A stretch of 64,000 nt of DNA from Effrenium voratum (taxonomy: Eukaryota > Sar > Dinophyceae > Suessiales > Symbiodiniaceae): NCBI GenBank assembly GCA_963377175.1, contig CAUJNA010001846.1:967489-1031488 (forward strand), read 5' to 3'. Below, piece by piece: positions 9,415 to 17,886 of the stretch; within the stretch, counting starts at the first letter, position 1, and each line of letters starts with the position of its first letter. A program made the translations under genes and the position numbers. The notes beneath the pieces were generated by a model, which did no database searches, was not told where the DNA came from, and saw nothing but the letters and a program-made list of their open reading frames with translations.

Positions 9415-9475
9415 GCGTTTGAGCGGATCGTGCATGGACCGTAGTGTTTGAGCGGATCGATCATAGCCTGTCGCC
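9415..9475 (+). promoter_or_regulatory. Repeat-flanked leader of the gene at 9476
   Basis: Two copies of GTTTGAGCGGATCG lie 31 bases apart just upstream of the start codon and downstream of the tandem array. They may be regulatory or the last decayed remnant of the GAGACGGATC repeat. Confidence 0.3.
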
Positions 9476-10014
9476 ATGCAGCAGCACGCATTGACCGAGG
9501 GCCTGCTGGTCGCCATGGAGGAGTGGGCGGCCAAGCAGCCTGCCGCCCTTCCGGATGCTCTGGAAGCGGTGGAGCGCATCTCCGAGCTGCAGGATCTGAG
9601 CGGCTTGTTCTCGGCGCTGCTGCTGCATCCTCGCAGAGACAGGAAGAGCCTGTCCTACACGGGGGGCATCCGAGTCAGCGGACTTGACTTCGGGTTCCCC
9701 TGCCCCCACGGCGCTTTGGAGTCCTACCTCACGAAGGACGCGTGCCGCGTGATGACCAGATCCTGGATGGAGACGATCTTTGGTCGCAGACGTTCGACTG
9801 GCTGGCTCCCGAGCCCTCGCTTGGGCACCTCAACGCCGACACCAAGGGCGACTTCCTGGAGCTGGCCCTGGCCGCGGCTGCGCAGGTGCTGGGTTGCGCT
9901 GAGAAGCCCTGCAGCGAGCCGCTAATGCGCTGCCTGCACGCCGCGCGGCTGCTGATCGAAGATGCCGCGCGCACTTTGGAGGAGCTGCAGCTGTGGGGCA
10001 ACCGCTCCTGCTGA
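9476..10014 (+). pseudogene. Hypothetical element protein, one frameshift
   Basis: The first frame starts MQQHALTEGLLVAMEEWAAK and runs to about 9745 with a mixed segment SYTGGIRVSGLDFGFP. A shift near 9745-9765 moves to the frame that reads DDLWSQTFDWLAPEPSLGHL and ends at 10,014 with a helical, Ala/Leu-rich tail. Joined length is about 178 residues. I do not recognise a family; the alternation of amphipathic helices and the absence of signal or membrane segments suggest a soluble protein. It is the first gene after the repeat array. Confidence 0.5.
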
Positions 10015-10204
10015 AGTGACGCGGAGATAGATGGGTGCCGCGTCAGCTGCGAGTCCTGCCCAAAGTGCGGAGGCGCAGTCTTCGGACAGTGGCGCTATGC
10101 CACGTGGGGCGGCTTGTTGGCCGCCGTCGGAGCGCATGCCTGCCAAGAAAAAAAAATGAGCTCGTTAGGGTCATTAAAACATCTTATAAGAAATGCCCCT
10201 CGCT

Positions 10205-10845
10205 TCAGTCCGGAATGCTCAGCCGATCCGCAAGCTCTGCCGTGGCCGCGCTCGCAATCTCCTCGCACAGCGCCGTAGGAATGCTGCAAATCAGCTCGCG
10301 ACTGCCCCCTGACCCTCTCGCGACCCCCCCTGAGTCGAGGCCCCCCTTGAGCGCCCCTCAGATGCCTCCCGTCCTCCCACGCGTCGCACCGACTGCCGCT
10401 CCTGCACAGCCCTCGGCTCGGTCTCCAGCGCATGTTGGTCCACAGTCGGGTCTGCTTCCGTACATGCAGTAGGTGACGTCCACCCAGGGTAGGCGCTCCA
10501 TGAACGGGCGGGTCTTCAGCAGCCCGGTGGCCGGATTCTCTATGACCCACATGAGCGGGTCGAAATGCTCCATGATCTCGAGGCTCTGAGCACCAGCGCG
10601 TCGCCCTCCTCGAGTCGTCGAGGGCGCATCGTCAGAGCTCGGCTGTACTCCGTGCAGACCGGGCTGGCCCAAACCATGTCAAAGTGCCCCGGCGGAAACA
10701 GCGCGTAGTCCCAGCTCCGGATGTCGCACAGGATCGTGGGCTCAAATTTCGATACGATGTCCAGGGAAACGACCTCCCACCCTGCCGCCTCGAAGGCACT
10801 GCCAATCGACTTTGTGCCGCAAAACAGCTCCAGCAGTCTCGGCAT
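10205..10845 (-). pseudogene. C5-cytosine DNA methyltransferase of small viral type, two frameshifts
   Basis: This would methylate cytosine at C5. Starting at the ATG at 10,845 the minus strand encodes MPRLLELFCGTKSIG (SAM-binding motif I), then WASPVCTEYSRA, where P-V-C stands in for the usual PPC catalytic motif. The next frame gives WVIENPATGLLKTRPFM (ENP motif) and DVTYCMYG; the third gives RKQTRLWTNM and ends SIPTALCEEIASA. This order is that of short phage- and virus-type cytosine methyltransferases. Joined length is about 215 residues. Frameshifts lie near 10,590-10,630 and near 10,465. It is antisense to its neighbours and its end is overlapped by an A-run-led 39-codon plus-strand ORF (10,156), which I regard as fortuitous. 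Confidence 0.8.
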
Positions 10846-10949
10846 GTTTAACAATTACCACCAGCACAACAAAGCACGCACAGGCAAGGGCGCGGGTCAA
10901 GCAGTTTCGCATGCTCGGACCAAACTTTTTTTATCGGAGACAGAAAAGG

Positions 10950-11479
10950 ATGACGAGCCAGGCTAGCATGTGGAAGTTGGGCGAGGTGCGCTCCAATGCT
11001 AAGGGTGGCAAATTCTTGTGCTTGGAGCCGCTGTTTTGGCAGAGCGAAGCTTCGCAGGAAATCCCATGGGAGCCCAGGGCCTTCTCCGAGGGGCAGCGCC
11101 CCAGCGTGAGCTTCGCAACCGACGAGCGCTCGAGGCACTTCTGGGAGCGGGCCGAGACCGATCTGGTCGAGCAGCTGGCGGCCGCATCCGAGCGCGTCTT
11201 CGACGCAAAGCTCACGCCCGAGGCTGGCGCCAGCGGCTGCTGCCCTCTGTGAGGCAATCGCGCGGCGGCGATTGGATGCTGAAAGCCAAGCTGCCGGCCC
11301 ACGCGCGCTTCTGGAACGCCGGCGGCACGTTTGCGGACCGCCCCGCCGAGCTGGCTCACTGCGCCGCGCGCGTTAGGCTGAGAGCGCGCAGCTTGTGGCT
11401 GATGAGCGGCATGTGCGGGTTGAGCCTTGAGGTCACAGATCTGCGTGTGGAGCCACCTTCTCGAGAGTGCGCGCTGTAG
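10950..11479 (+). pseudogene. Hypothetical replication-cluster protein, possible DNA-binding, one frameshift
   Basis: From the ATG at 10,950 (MTSQASMWKLGEVRSNAKGG) the first frame runs to about 11,235 and contains ETDLVEQLAAASERVF. The other frame then carries DWMLKAKLPAHARFWNAGG and SLWLMSGMCGLSLEVTDLRV, ending at 11,479. Joined length is about 175 residues. The beta-rich C-terminal pattern with a terminal EVTDLRV strand reminds me of single-stranded-DNA-binding-type proteins seen in related elements, but I cannot confirm that. The gene follows the cytosine methyltransferase in divergent orientation with about 100 bases between starts. Confidence 0.45.
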
Positions 11480-12039
11480 TTTCTTCCGATGCCGCCGCCG
11501 TTGATGCCGAGGCGCTGAAGCGGGGAGCCTCTCTGAACAACGAGCTCGCTCGGGGAGCACCCGTGCTGGAGCGGCTGATAGCTGATGGGCTCGCCGGCAG
11601 GTTCCCGGCGGAGGAGGTCGACATCCAGGACTGGAAGGAGATGCTGAAGCGGGCGCAAGACCTGCAGCTTAAGCTTCGCAAGCGCTTGAACCAGCGCGCG
11701 GCTCGCAGCGCAGCTCCCGCCATGGCCGAGGAGCGCGGGGAGGAGAGCTGGGCACCGATGGAAGCGCTCCGCGAGAAGCGCGAGGCCCTGAGGCAGCGCC
11801 GCATCCGCACGCGCGATGTCGCGACGCTGGCCCAGATCGAGAGGGAGCTCCTCGAGGTGGAGGAGCAGCTCGTCAGCAGGAAGATCGCTGAGCGGCTGCC
11901 GGTCTCGCGGGCTGCAAAGAGCGCAACCCTCGCCGCCTTGGAGCGGCTTGAGAAGGCGCGCAAGGAGCTGGACGAGGCCTCCAGAGAGCTCCTCGCTGCG
12001 CTGAACCTGCAGGGCAGCGCCACGACTCGCTGTGAGTGA
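11467..12039 (+). CDS. Coiled-coil hypothetical protein
   Basis: The open frame has no ATG near its 5-prime end; the first codon offered is GTG at 11,467 and the first ATG is at 11,641, so either the start is non-canonical or the gene is fused by frameshift to the preceding one, which it overlaps by 13 bases. The protein is almost entirely charged helix (EMLKRAQDLQLKLRKRL, LAQIERELLEVEEQL, LEKARKELDEASREL) with heptad-like leucines, predicting a long coiled coil. No catalytic motif is visible. Its style resembles the three coiled-coil paralogues further right. Confidence 0.5.
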   Translation: MRAVVSSDAAAVDAEALKRGASLNNELARGAPVLERLIADGLAGRFPAEEVDIQDWKEMLKRAQDLQLKLRKRLNQRAARSAAPAMAEERGEESWAPMEALREKREALRQRRIRTRDVATLAQIERELLEVEEQLVSRKIAERLPVSRAAKSATLAALERLEKARKELDEASRELLAALNLQGSATTRCE

Positions 12040-12094
12040 TCCGGGATAGAACAGAAGCCAGGACAGAACGCTACAGAAAAAAAGAAGCGCCCGT

Positions 12095-12162
12095 CCGACC
12101 GACTGAATATTTTATTATTTTTCTATAGAAAGCAATTTATTCAGCTCAAACCAATTCGCGCC
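12095..12162 (+). promoter_or_regulatory. AT-rich promoter-like segment
   Basis: GAATATTTTATTATTTTTCTATAG is preceded by a run of seven A and lies about 45 bases before an ATG at 12,163. The core ATATTTTNTNTT is shared with the island at about 3310-3330. It is the only AT-rich patch for kilobases around. Confidence 0.4.
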
Positions 12163-12647
12163 ATGACCTCCGAGCTGTCTGATCTCATCTGGGGCCGCCT
12201 GGCCTCGCCGCCGTCCGGGCGGTGCCTCTGGAGGAGCCGCGCGCTCCCAGCGCCGAGGCCGCTGTGACAGAGCTGCGCCCGCGCGGGGCCGCTTGGACCC
12301 GCGAGCTGCGGCTGCGCCCTCTTCCAGGGCAGCAGGTCTTCACCATCGACGCCATGCGGCTGCTGGTGGACCGGCTCCAAGACCTGCTGGCGATTCGGCT
12401 GCCCTTCCTCGCGAAGGTCAGCTTCCAGATCCTGCTGACGCGCCCGGCTGCGAACGATGAGGACGAGGACCGGGTGGAGCTCACGCGCTACTTCCTCAGG
12501 CTGGCGCCGTGGATCGTGAGGCCCGCGTCTCCATCGGCCCGCGCCGGAACCATGATGGCGGCCATCAGGACGAAGTTCGAGGTGGCGCTCGAGCGCTCCC
12601 GCTTCCCCGAGTCCGACTGGACCGTCGTGGGCATCACGGCGGCGTAA
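12163..12647 (+). pseudogene. Hypothetical element protein, probable frameshift near the start
   Basis: An ATG at 12,163 (MTSELSDLIWGRLASPP) opens a frame that stops early, while the frame from 12,222 continues to 12,647 with VFTIDAMRLLVDRLQDLL, FLAKVSFQILL and ERSRFPESDWTVVGITAA. Joining them by one base change gives about 160 residues. Alternating hydrophobic strands and helices suggest a compact domain. I do not recognise it. It lies directly upstream of the DNA polymerase gene. Confidence 0.45.
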
Positions 12648-12799
12648 CTGCTGACCGCGCCCTCGCAGCAGCTGGCCGACATGCCCGCGCCCCCGCCGCC
12701 CAACGAGGCGGGAGGCTGCTGGAAGGAGCTGCCCGAGAACCCTTGCCAGGAAGAAGTCCAAACTGAACCCCTCGAACGAGGAACCACCGCTGCCTTCAT

Positions 12800-15700
12800 G
12801 TGGTGGCGTCCTCGCCCCCTGCCACGGGGTCGAAGGCTTCCGACAAGCTCCAGCGGTCAAAGTCCACCAAAGCTGCTCGGGCACCTTCATCTACCCCGAG
12901 AAGAAAGCTCCGCCCGCGGACGCCCCGCCCCGCGGATGGCAGCCCCTCGGCCGACGCGGGGTGGTACTTCACTGGCCTGCCGACGACCGCCCACGTGAAC
13001 TTCGCGACGACATCGAGGCCCTTCGATCACCGCCACCCAGGCGGTGGAGCTCATCGACTTCGTGTGGCAGCAAGACCCATTGGACGGACGGGCCTTGGAG
13101 TACTAACCACTACCCTCCAGCAGCGCGCCCCCGAGCGGGCCCGGGCCGTCGTCCGGGCACACCCGTGCAGCTACTCCTTCACAGCGGCCACTACAGCCTG
13201 ATCCACAACTTCCAGGCGCTGGCCGGCAGGCAGGGGCTGACCCTGGGAGCCACGCCCACCACCACCGGCGGCTGCAGGGAGTACAAGTGCCCGAGGTGCA
13301 TGGCCCGCTTCGCCACGAAGGCCTCGTGGCAGCGGCACCGCGCCACCCAGTGCTATCGAGAGATAGCCGAGCGCACTCGGAAAGTGCCGCTGCCCGGGCC
13401 CGAGAAGAGCCTGCTGCGCTACAGAAACAAGGCCTCCGCAGAGCTCGCGCCCCTCACGTGCTACGCGGACCTCGAGGTCTACAGCACGCCCGCCCCGACG
13501 GTCCACGTGGCGGCGCAGCAGCCGGCGCGCCAGACCGTCGCGGCTTCTTCCTGCTACGTCGCCGTCGGGCGCTGCGGCTACGTGCCGCCCAAGGAGCTGA
13601 GGCTGAGGCTCACGCACCACGAGCGGGACAGCGACAAGTACCACGCAGTCCGCGCCACGCTGGACGACCTTCTCAAGCTGGCCGACCACTACCTCACCTG
13701 GAGACGCCGAACTCGGCCCGTCAGCATGACCCGGCGGGAGGAGCTGGAGCACAGGGCCGCCGCTCACTGCAGGGAGTGCCTCGCGTCCTTCGAGACCGCC
13801 GAGAAGAAGCTCCACCACTGCCACGGCACCGGGCAGTATCTCGGGGCGCTGTGCCACTCCTGCAACATCGCGGCCCAGACGCCCAAGACCATCCCAGTGG
13901 TCTTTCACAACGGGGGCGGCTACGACTTCCACTTCCTGCTGCGCTACAACGCCACGATGGGCTCTCCCGTCAGCAGGGCGCCGCGCGAAGAGCTCGGCGA
14001 GGACAGCGACAACGAGGGCAGCGAGAGCGAGGCAGAAGGCAGCGGCAGCGAGCCCGAGAGGCCCATGGCCATGGCCAAGGCCGCTCCAAAGGCCGCACCA
14101 AAGCCCAAGACCAAGGCCAAGGCCGCGCCAAGGCCCCTCAGCGGCTGGTGCGCCCTGCAGGCCGCGATCAAGGAGGGCGACTACAGCCACCTCTGCCTCC
14201 GAGTCTTCTGCAAGTCGGGCGAGAAGTGCCTGCAGATGAGCTGGGGCCCGCTGAGGTTCGTGGACAGCATGAACGTCTTCCCCACGAGCCTGGCCAGCAT
14301 GATCGACGACCTCAGGGCCTGCACCCACAAGCAGCTGCCGGAGCTCTTCCCGCTTATGGCCTCGCTTCACCCCGAGCTGCAGCTGCGCACTCCGACGGGC
14401 TCTCCGCCTCAAAGCCGGCCTCTCAAACAGCGGCGGACGCACTGCGAGCTGGAGCAGGCGTGGGACTGCATCCTGCGCAAGCTGCCCATGCCCTTCGAGC
14501 ACTTCTGCGGCGCCGAGGCGTGGGAGATGCCCGCGGTGTGGGAGCAGCACTGCTACGACAGCGTGCTGGCGGGGAAGGCGGTGAGCGCAGAGGACCACCG
14601 GCAGGCCGTCAACACCGCCGACGTCATGGGGTGGGAGACCTTCCGTGAGTTGCACGACTGCTACCTCCACACCGACGTCCTGGCCCTGGCGGACGTGATG
14701 GAGAGCTACCGGGACTCCTTCCGGGCGCAGTCGGGGCTCGACCCCATCCACTACGTCACGCTGGGCCGCCTGGGACGCCATGCTGCGGCACTCTGCCCGC
14801 GAGACTCCCATTCACCTCATCACCGACGAGCAGGCCTACAGGGACGTGCGGGCCTCCGTCATGGGCGGGCTGAGCTGCATCTTCCAGCCCTTCGCTCAAG
14901 CCAACAACCCCGAGCTGGGCGAGGAGGACTACAACCCCGAGGAGCCCGTCAGCTGGATCTCGTACTTGGACTTCAACGCCATGTACCCGGCCGCAGTGAC
15001 GCTACCCATGCCCAACGGCCCCTGCGTGGCGGTCGCCCTGCCGGAAGACAACGCGGCGAGGCTGAGCTGGCTGCACGAGACGTGCCTCTCGAGCCTGAAC
15101 TGGGAGTCCGACGCCGAGGAGGTGAGCTACCTGCTCCTCGTGGACTACGACTTCCCCCCGGAGCTGCACGACCACTTGGACAGGGCTCCCCCCGCGCGCA
15201 TGAAGGTCGGGAAGGGCCTGTACGGGCCGCACACCGCGGACATGGCGGAGCGCCTCGGCCTCTCCCCGTCGCCCTGCGAGAAGCTCGTGCCCTTCCTCGG
15301 CATGCACGTGGAGGAGGGCGTGGACGGCAAGCGTCTCAAGTTCCTGCGGGACGTGCTGGGCGCCAGGGTCTGGAGGCTGCACAGGGCCTACCGCTTCGCC
15401 TGCAGCCCCTTCATGGCGGGCTTCATGGAGCTCAAGCACAGCGAGCGGAGGCAGCTCAAGACGGCGGGGAGCGTGGTCGCCGAGAAGGTCTTCGGCCGCT
15501 GCTGCATGAACCCCGACAAGTTCAGGAACACGAACGCCTACGTGGACCCGCCAAGTTCGAGCGGGCCGTGGGCAAGAGCTCCGTGACGAACTTCGAGCTC
15601 CAGATCAACGACTCGGAGGGGTTCCTGGCCTTCGTGGAGACGCTCAAGACGGACCGCAGCAACAGCTCTCCAAGCTCATGATGGAGAAGGCCTACTACCT

Positions 15701-16386
15701 CCACATGAGGAGGCTCTTCCCGAAGATGAGGCTGCTCTTCACGGACACCGACTCCGTGATGGTGCAGATCTTCGAGCTGCAGGACCCGCGAACCTGAACG
15801 GCGCCGCCCTCTTCGACGTGGCCGGCAAGTCCAAGGACCCCGAGAGGGACCTGAGCGCGCTCTCTGCAGCGGCGCGCGCCAAGGCCATCGAGGTGATGGG
15901 CCAGCTGGGCAAGCTCGGCGACGAGACCTTCCCCGCCAGGATCCTGGAGTACGTGGCCTGCGCTCCAAGATGTACAGCATCCTCACGGTCCAGCCCGACG
16001 GCGCGCGCAAGGAGAAGCGCAAGATCAAGGGCGTGCCGACGAAGGCGGTGACCAACGTCCGGCATCTCGAGTACCGGGAGGTGCTGGAGGAAGGCAGCGA
16101 GCGCAGGGCGGCCTTCGCGCAGCTGCGCAGCCGCGCGCACGAGATAGCCGTGGAGACCGTCGAGAAGAAGTCGCACTCGCCCTTCAACGACAAGGTCTAC
16201 GGCCTCGACGCTCACAACTCGCGGCCGCTGGGGCACTGGCGCAACCTGGCGCAGCTGCGGATGCTGGGCGCTTACGCTCCGCCAGGCTCTGCGCCCTTCG
16301 ACCTCGTGATGGAGTTCCTCGTGGGGCCCCCGCCTCTGGGGCCCGCTCCGACACTGCCGCTGCGGCTGAGCCGCTGCTGGGCGTAG
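12800..16386 (+). pseudogene. Protein-primed-type family B DNA polymerase, at least five frameshifts
   Basis: This replicates the element. Read across frames: an N-terminal C2HC zinc-finger-like stretch (KCPRCMARF to QRHRATQC, about 13,285-13,355); exonuclease motif I, YADLE (about 13,460); an HNH-like CHGTGQYLGALCHSCN block; exonuclease motif II, HNGGGYDFHFL; then the Polinton-typical CYLHTDVLALADVM; polymerase motif A, DFNAMYP (about 14,968); motif B region ending VFGR (about 15,490); and motif C, TDTDS (about 15,740). Frame changes fall near 13,100 or earlier, 14,775, 15,550, 15,670, 15,790 and 15,965. Total length near 1,150 residues fits the family. An unusual acidic then KAAP-rich insert (about 13,980-14,150) follows exonuclease motif II. 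In motif B the usual lysine and Asn-Ser pair are replaced. The true start is unclear. Confidence 0.88.
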
Positions 16387-16394
16387 ACTGTCGG

Positions 16395-16484
16395 AACCTG
16401 AAAAAAAGAAAGATCCCGAGCTCTCGTTTTCTCGTCTTCTCGCTTTCTCGCTTTTATGATTTCGAACCGCCGCAGCTGCTCAAT
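16395..16484 (+). promoter_or_regulatory. Repeated leader: A-run, GATCCCGAGCTCTCGTTT and upstream mini-ORF (copy 1)
   Basis: The leader GAAAAAAAGA...CCCGAGCTCTCGTTT...ATGATTTCGAACC recurs before the second paralogue at 16,893-16,959 and in shortened form before the third. It contains an 11-codon ORF (MISNRRSCS) whose TGA overlaps the main ATG. Confidence 0.5.
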
Positions 16485-16871
16485 ATGACTTCCTCTGCAG
16501 CCTTCCGATGCGTGCAGGCATGGCTCCTGGAGAAGCCCGCTGCGTGGGCGGACAAGGACGCTCCCTGCCTTGCGGCTGCTCTGATGGCCCAGCGGCCTCC
16601 CTGCGACATGCTACGCAAGCGGCCCCGCGAGGACGCGCTGCTCGAGGCAGAGCGCTCGCACCAGCGGGCTCGCATCGCGAGCCTCGATTGGGAGCTCCTC
16701 GTCGAAACGCTGCGCGACATGGAGCTGGAGCGCGAGAACAGAAATCTCCGCAGGCGGGTGGGCGGCCTCAACGATATCATCGACAGAGATCGCGAGCGAG
16801 CCAGGCAGCGCATTGAAGAGCTGGAGCGCAGCAACCGAATTCTCCGCCTGCGGGTGGCGCGCCTCGGTTGA
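16485..16871 (+). CDS. Coiled-coil paralogue A of a three-gene tandem family
   Basis: The 128-residue protein begins MTSSAAFRCVQAWLLEKPA, a segment almost identical in the two following genes. Next comes an Arg-rich patch (LRKRPRED, nuclear-localisation-like), then leucine-heptad helices (LVETLRDMELERENRNLRRRV and ERARQRIEELERSNRILRLRVARLG) resembling a leucine zipper. The start at MTSS is supported by the shared N-terminus. A short ORF overlaps the start by ATGA. Function is unknown; a regulatory or dimerising role is inference. There is no frameshift. Confidence 0.65.
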   Translation: MTSSAAFRCVQAWLLEKPAAWADKDAPCLAAALMAQRPPCDMLRKRPREDALLEAERSHQRARIASLDWELLVETLRDMELERENRNLRRRVGGLNDIIDRDRERARQRIEELERSNRILRLRVARLG

Positions 16872-16959
16872 GATCCTCGCGCAAGCGCACAGATGAAAAA
16901 AAGATCCCGAGCTCTCGTTTCGCTTTAATGATTTCGAACCGCCGCAGCTGCTCAAAGAG

Positions 16960-17289
16960 ATGACTTCCTCTGAGGCCTTCCGGTGTGTGCAGGCATGGCT
17001 TCTGGAGAAGCCCGCCGTGTGGCTCGCAAGGATGCGCTGCTCCAGGCCGAGCCAGCACTACCTGCACCACCTCGAGTATGAAGAGGAAGCTGCGCACCGT
17101 GGGGATCTCCTCGGGGTGCTGGTCTGCGAACGCAGCGAGCAAAATCTAGCGCTGCTGCTGACGGCGCAAGAGCATGCTGCTCAGCTTGAGGATGAGGCCA
17201 GCCGTGAGACTTTGCGCTGTGAGGCGCTGGAGCGCCGCGTCAAGATCCTCGAGGAAGAGAACAGAAATCTTCGCAGGCGGACGCACTGA
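16960..17289 (+). CDS. Coiled-coil paralogue B
   Basis: The 109-residue protein starts MTSSEAFRCVQAWLLEKPA like its neighbours. Its middle differs from A (YEEEAAHRGDLLGVLVCERSEQ), then a zipper-like tail (LEDEASRETLRCEALERRVKILEEENRNLRRR) ends in the same ENRNLRRR that occurs inside A. Loss of the KRPRED patch and a different middle suggest a recombinant or frame-altered copy. The leader is a close repeat of that of A and carries the same mini-ORF. Confidence 0.6.
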   Translation: MTSSEAFRCVQAWLLEKPAVWLARMRCSRPSQHYLHHLEYEEEAAHRGDLLGVLVCERSEQNLALLLTAQEHAAQLEDEASRETLRCEALERRVKILEEENRNLRRRTH

Positions 17290-17324
17290 CGAGCTAGAAA
17301 AAAAAAAGCCCGCCAAATGCTCAA

Positions 17325-17870
17325 GTGGTCCAAATGATCGATCACCCGCCGCAGCTGCTCAAAGAGATGACGTCCTCTGCGGCCTTCCGGTGCGTGCAGG
17401 CATGGCTCCTGGAGAAGCCCGCTGCGTGGGCGGACGATCCCTGCCTTGCGGCTGCTCAGATGGCCCAGCGGCCTCCCAACAAGCGGCCTCGCGAGGATGC
17501 GCTGCTTGAGGCCGAGCGCTCGCACCAGCGCCGCCGCATCAAGATCCTCGACGCCGAGCGCTCGCACAAGCGGCGTCTCATCGAACACCTCGAGGTGCAG
17601 CAGGCGAAAGTCAAACGCCTCGAGGAAAGGCTCAGGGACCTGGGTCAAGTCAAGAACGAGGTGGACTACGTCTCTGAAGAGGCTGTTTACGGCCAGGCCG
17701 CGCGCGCCCAGCGGGCAGAGCTTGCCCTGCGCTGGTTTGAGGCTAATGCTGCGTGGGACGTGGAGCGGATACTTTGGGACGTCAGGGGATCGCCAAGCCC
17801 CCCGCTCCGATTCGACGATGAGGAGCTCATCAGTGAGTGGCGGGCGGAGCTGTCGCGAGATGTAGAGTAG
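17325..17870 (+). CDS. Coiled-coil paralogue C (longest copy)
   Basis: The frame opens at 17,325 (MVQMIDHPPQLLKE) and reaches the family signature MTSSAAFRCVQAWLLEKPA at 17,368, so this copy fuses in frame what is an upstream mini-ORF in A and B. KRPREDALLEAERSHQRRR and repeated AERSHKRR segments follow, then a coiled coil (LEVQQAKVKRLEERLRDLG) and a unique C-terminal 80 residues with WFEANAAWDVERILWDVRG. The start could be 17,325, 17,334 or 17,368. It is convergent with the integrase, whose end lies 17 bases away. Confidence 0.6.
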   Translation: MVQMIDHPPQLLKEMTSSAAFRCVQAWLLEKPAAWADDPCLAAAQMAQRPPNKRPREDALLEAERSHQRRRIKILDAERSHKRRLIEHLEVQQAKVKRLEERLRDLGQVKNEVDYVSEEAVYGQAARAQRAELALRWFEANAAWDVERILWDVRGSPSPPLRFDDEELISEWRAELSRDVE

Positions 17871-17886
17871 AGACGTAGAGGCATAG

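Noticed and set aside
9041..9422. ORFs on both strands encoding repeated RRIIVE or IRLSTM units
   Set aside because: They are translations of the 18-bp tandem repeat; an 18-base period keeps any frame open, and both strands are equally open.
10156..10275. A 39-codon plus-strand ORF with an A-run leader
   Set aside because: It overlaps the C-terminal codons of the cytosine methyltransferase (SIPTALCEEIASA on the minus strand), which better explains the sequence.
13171..14811. Minus-strand 546-aa ORF opposite the polymerase
   Set aside because: Shadow of GC-rich polymerase codons; the plus strand carries all polymerase motifs.
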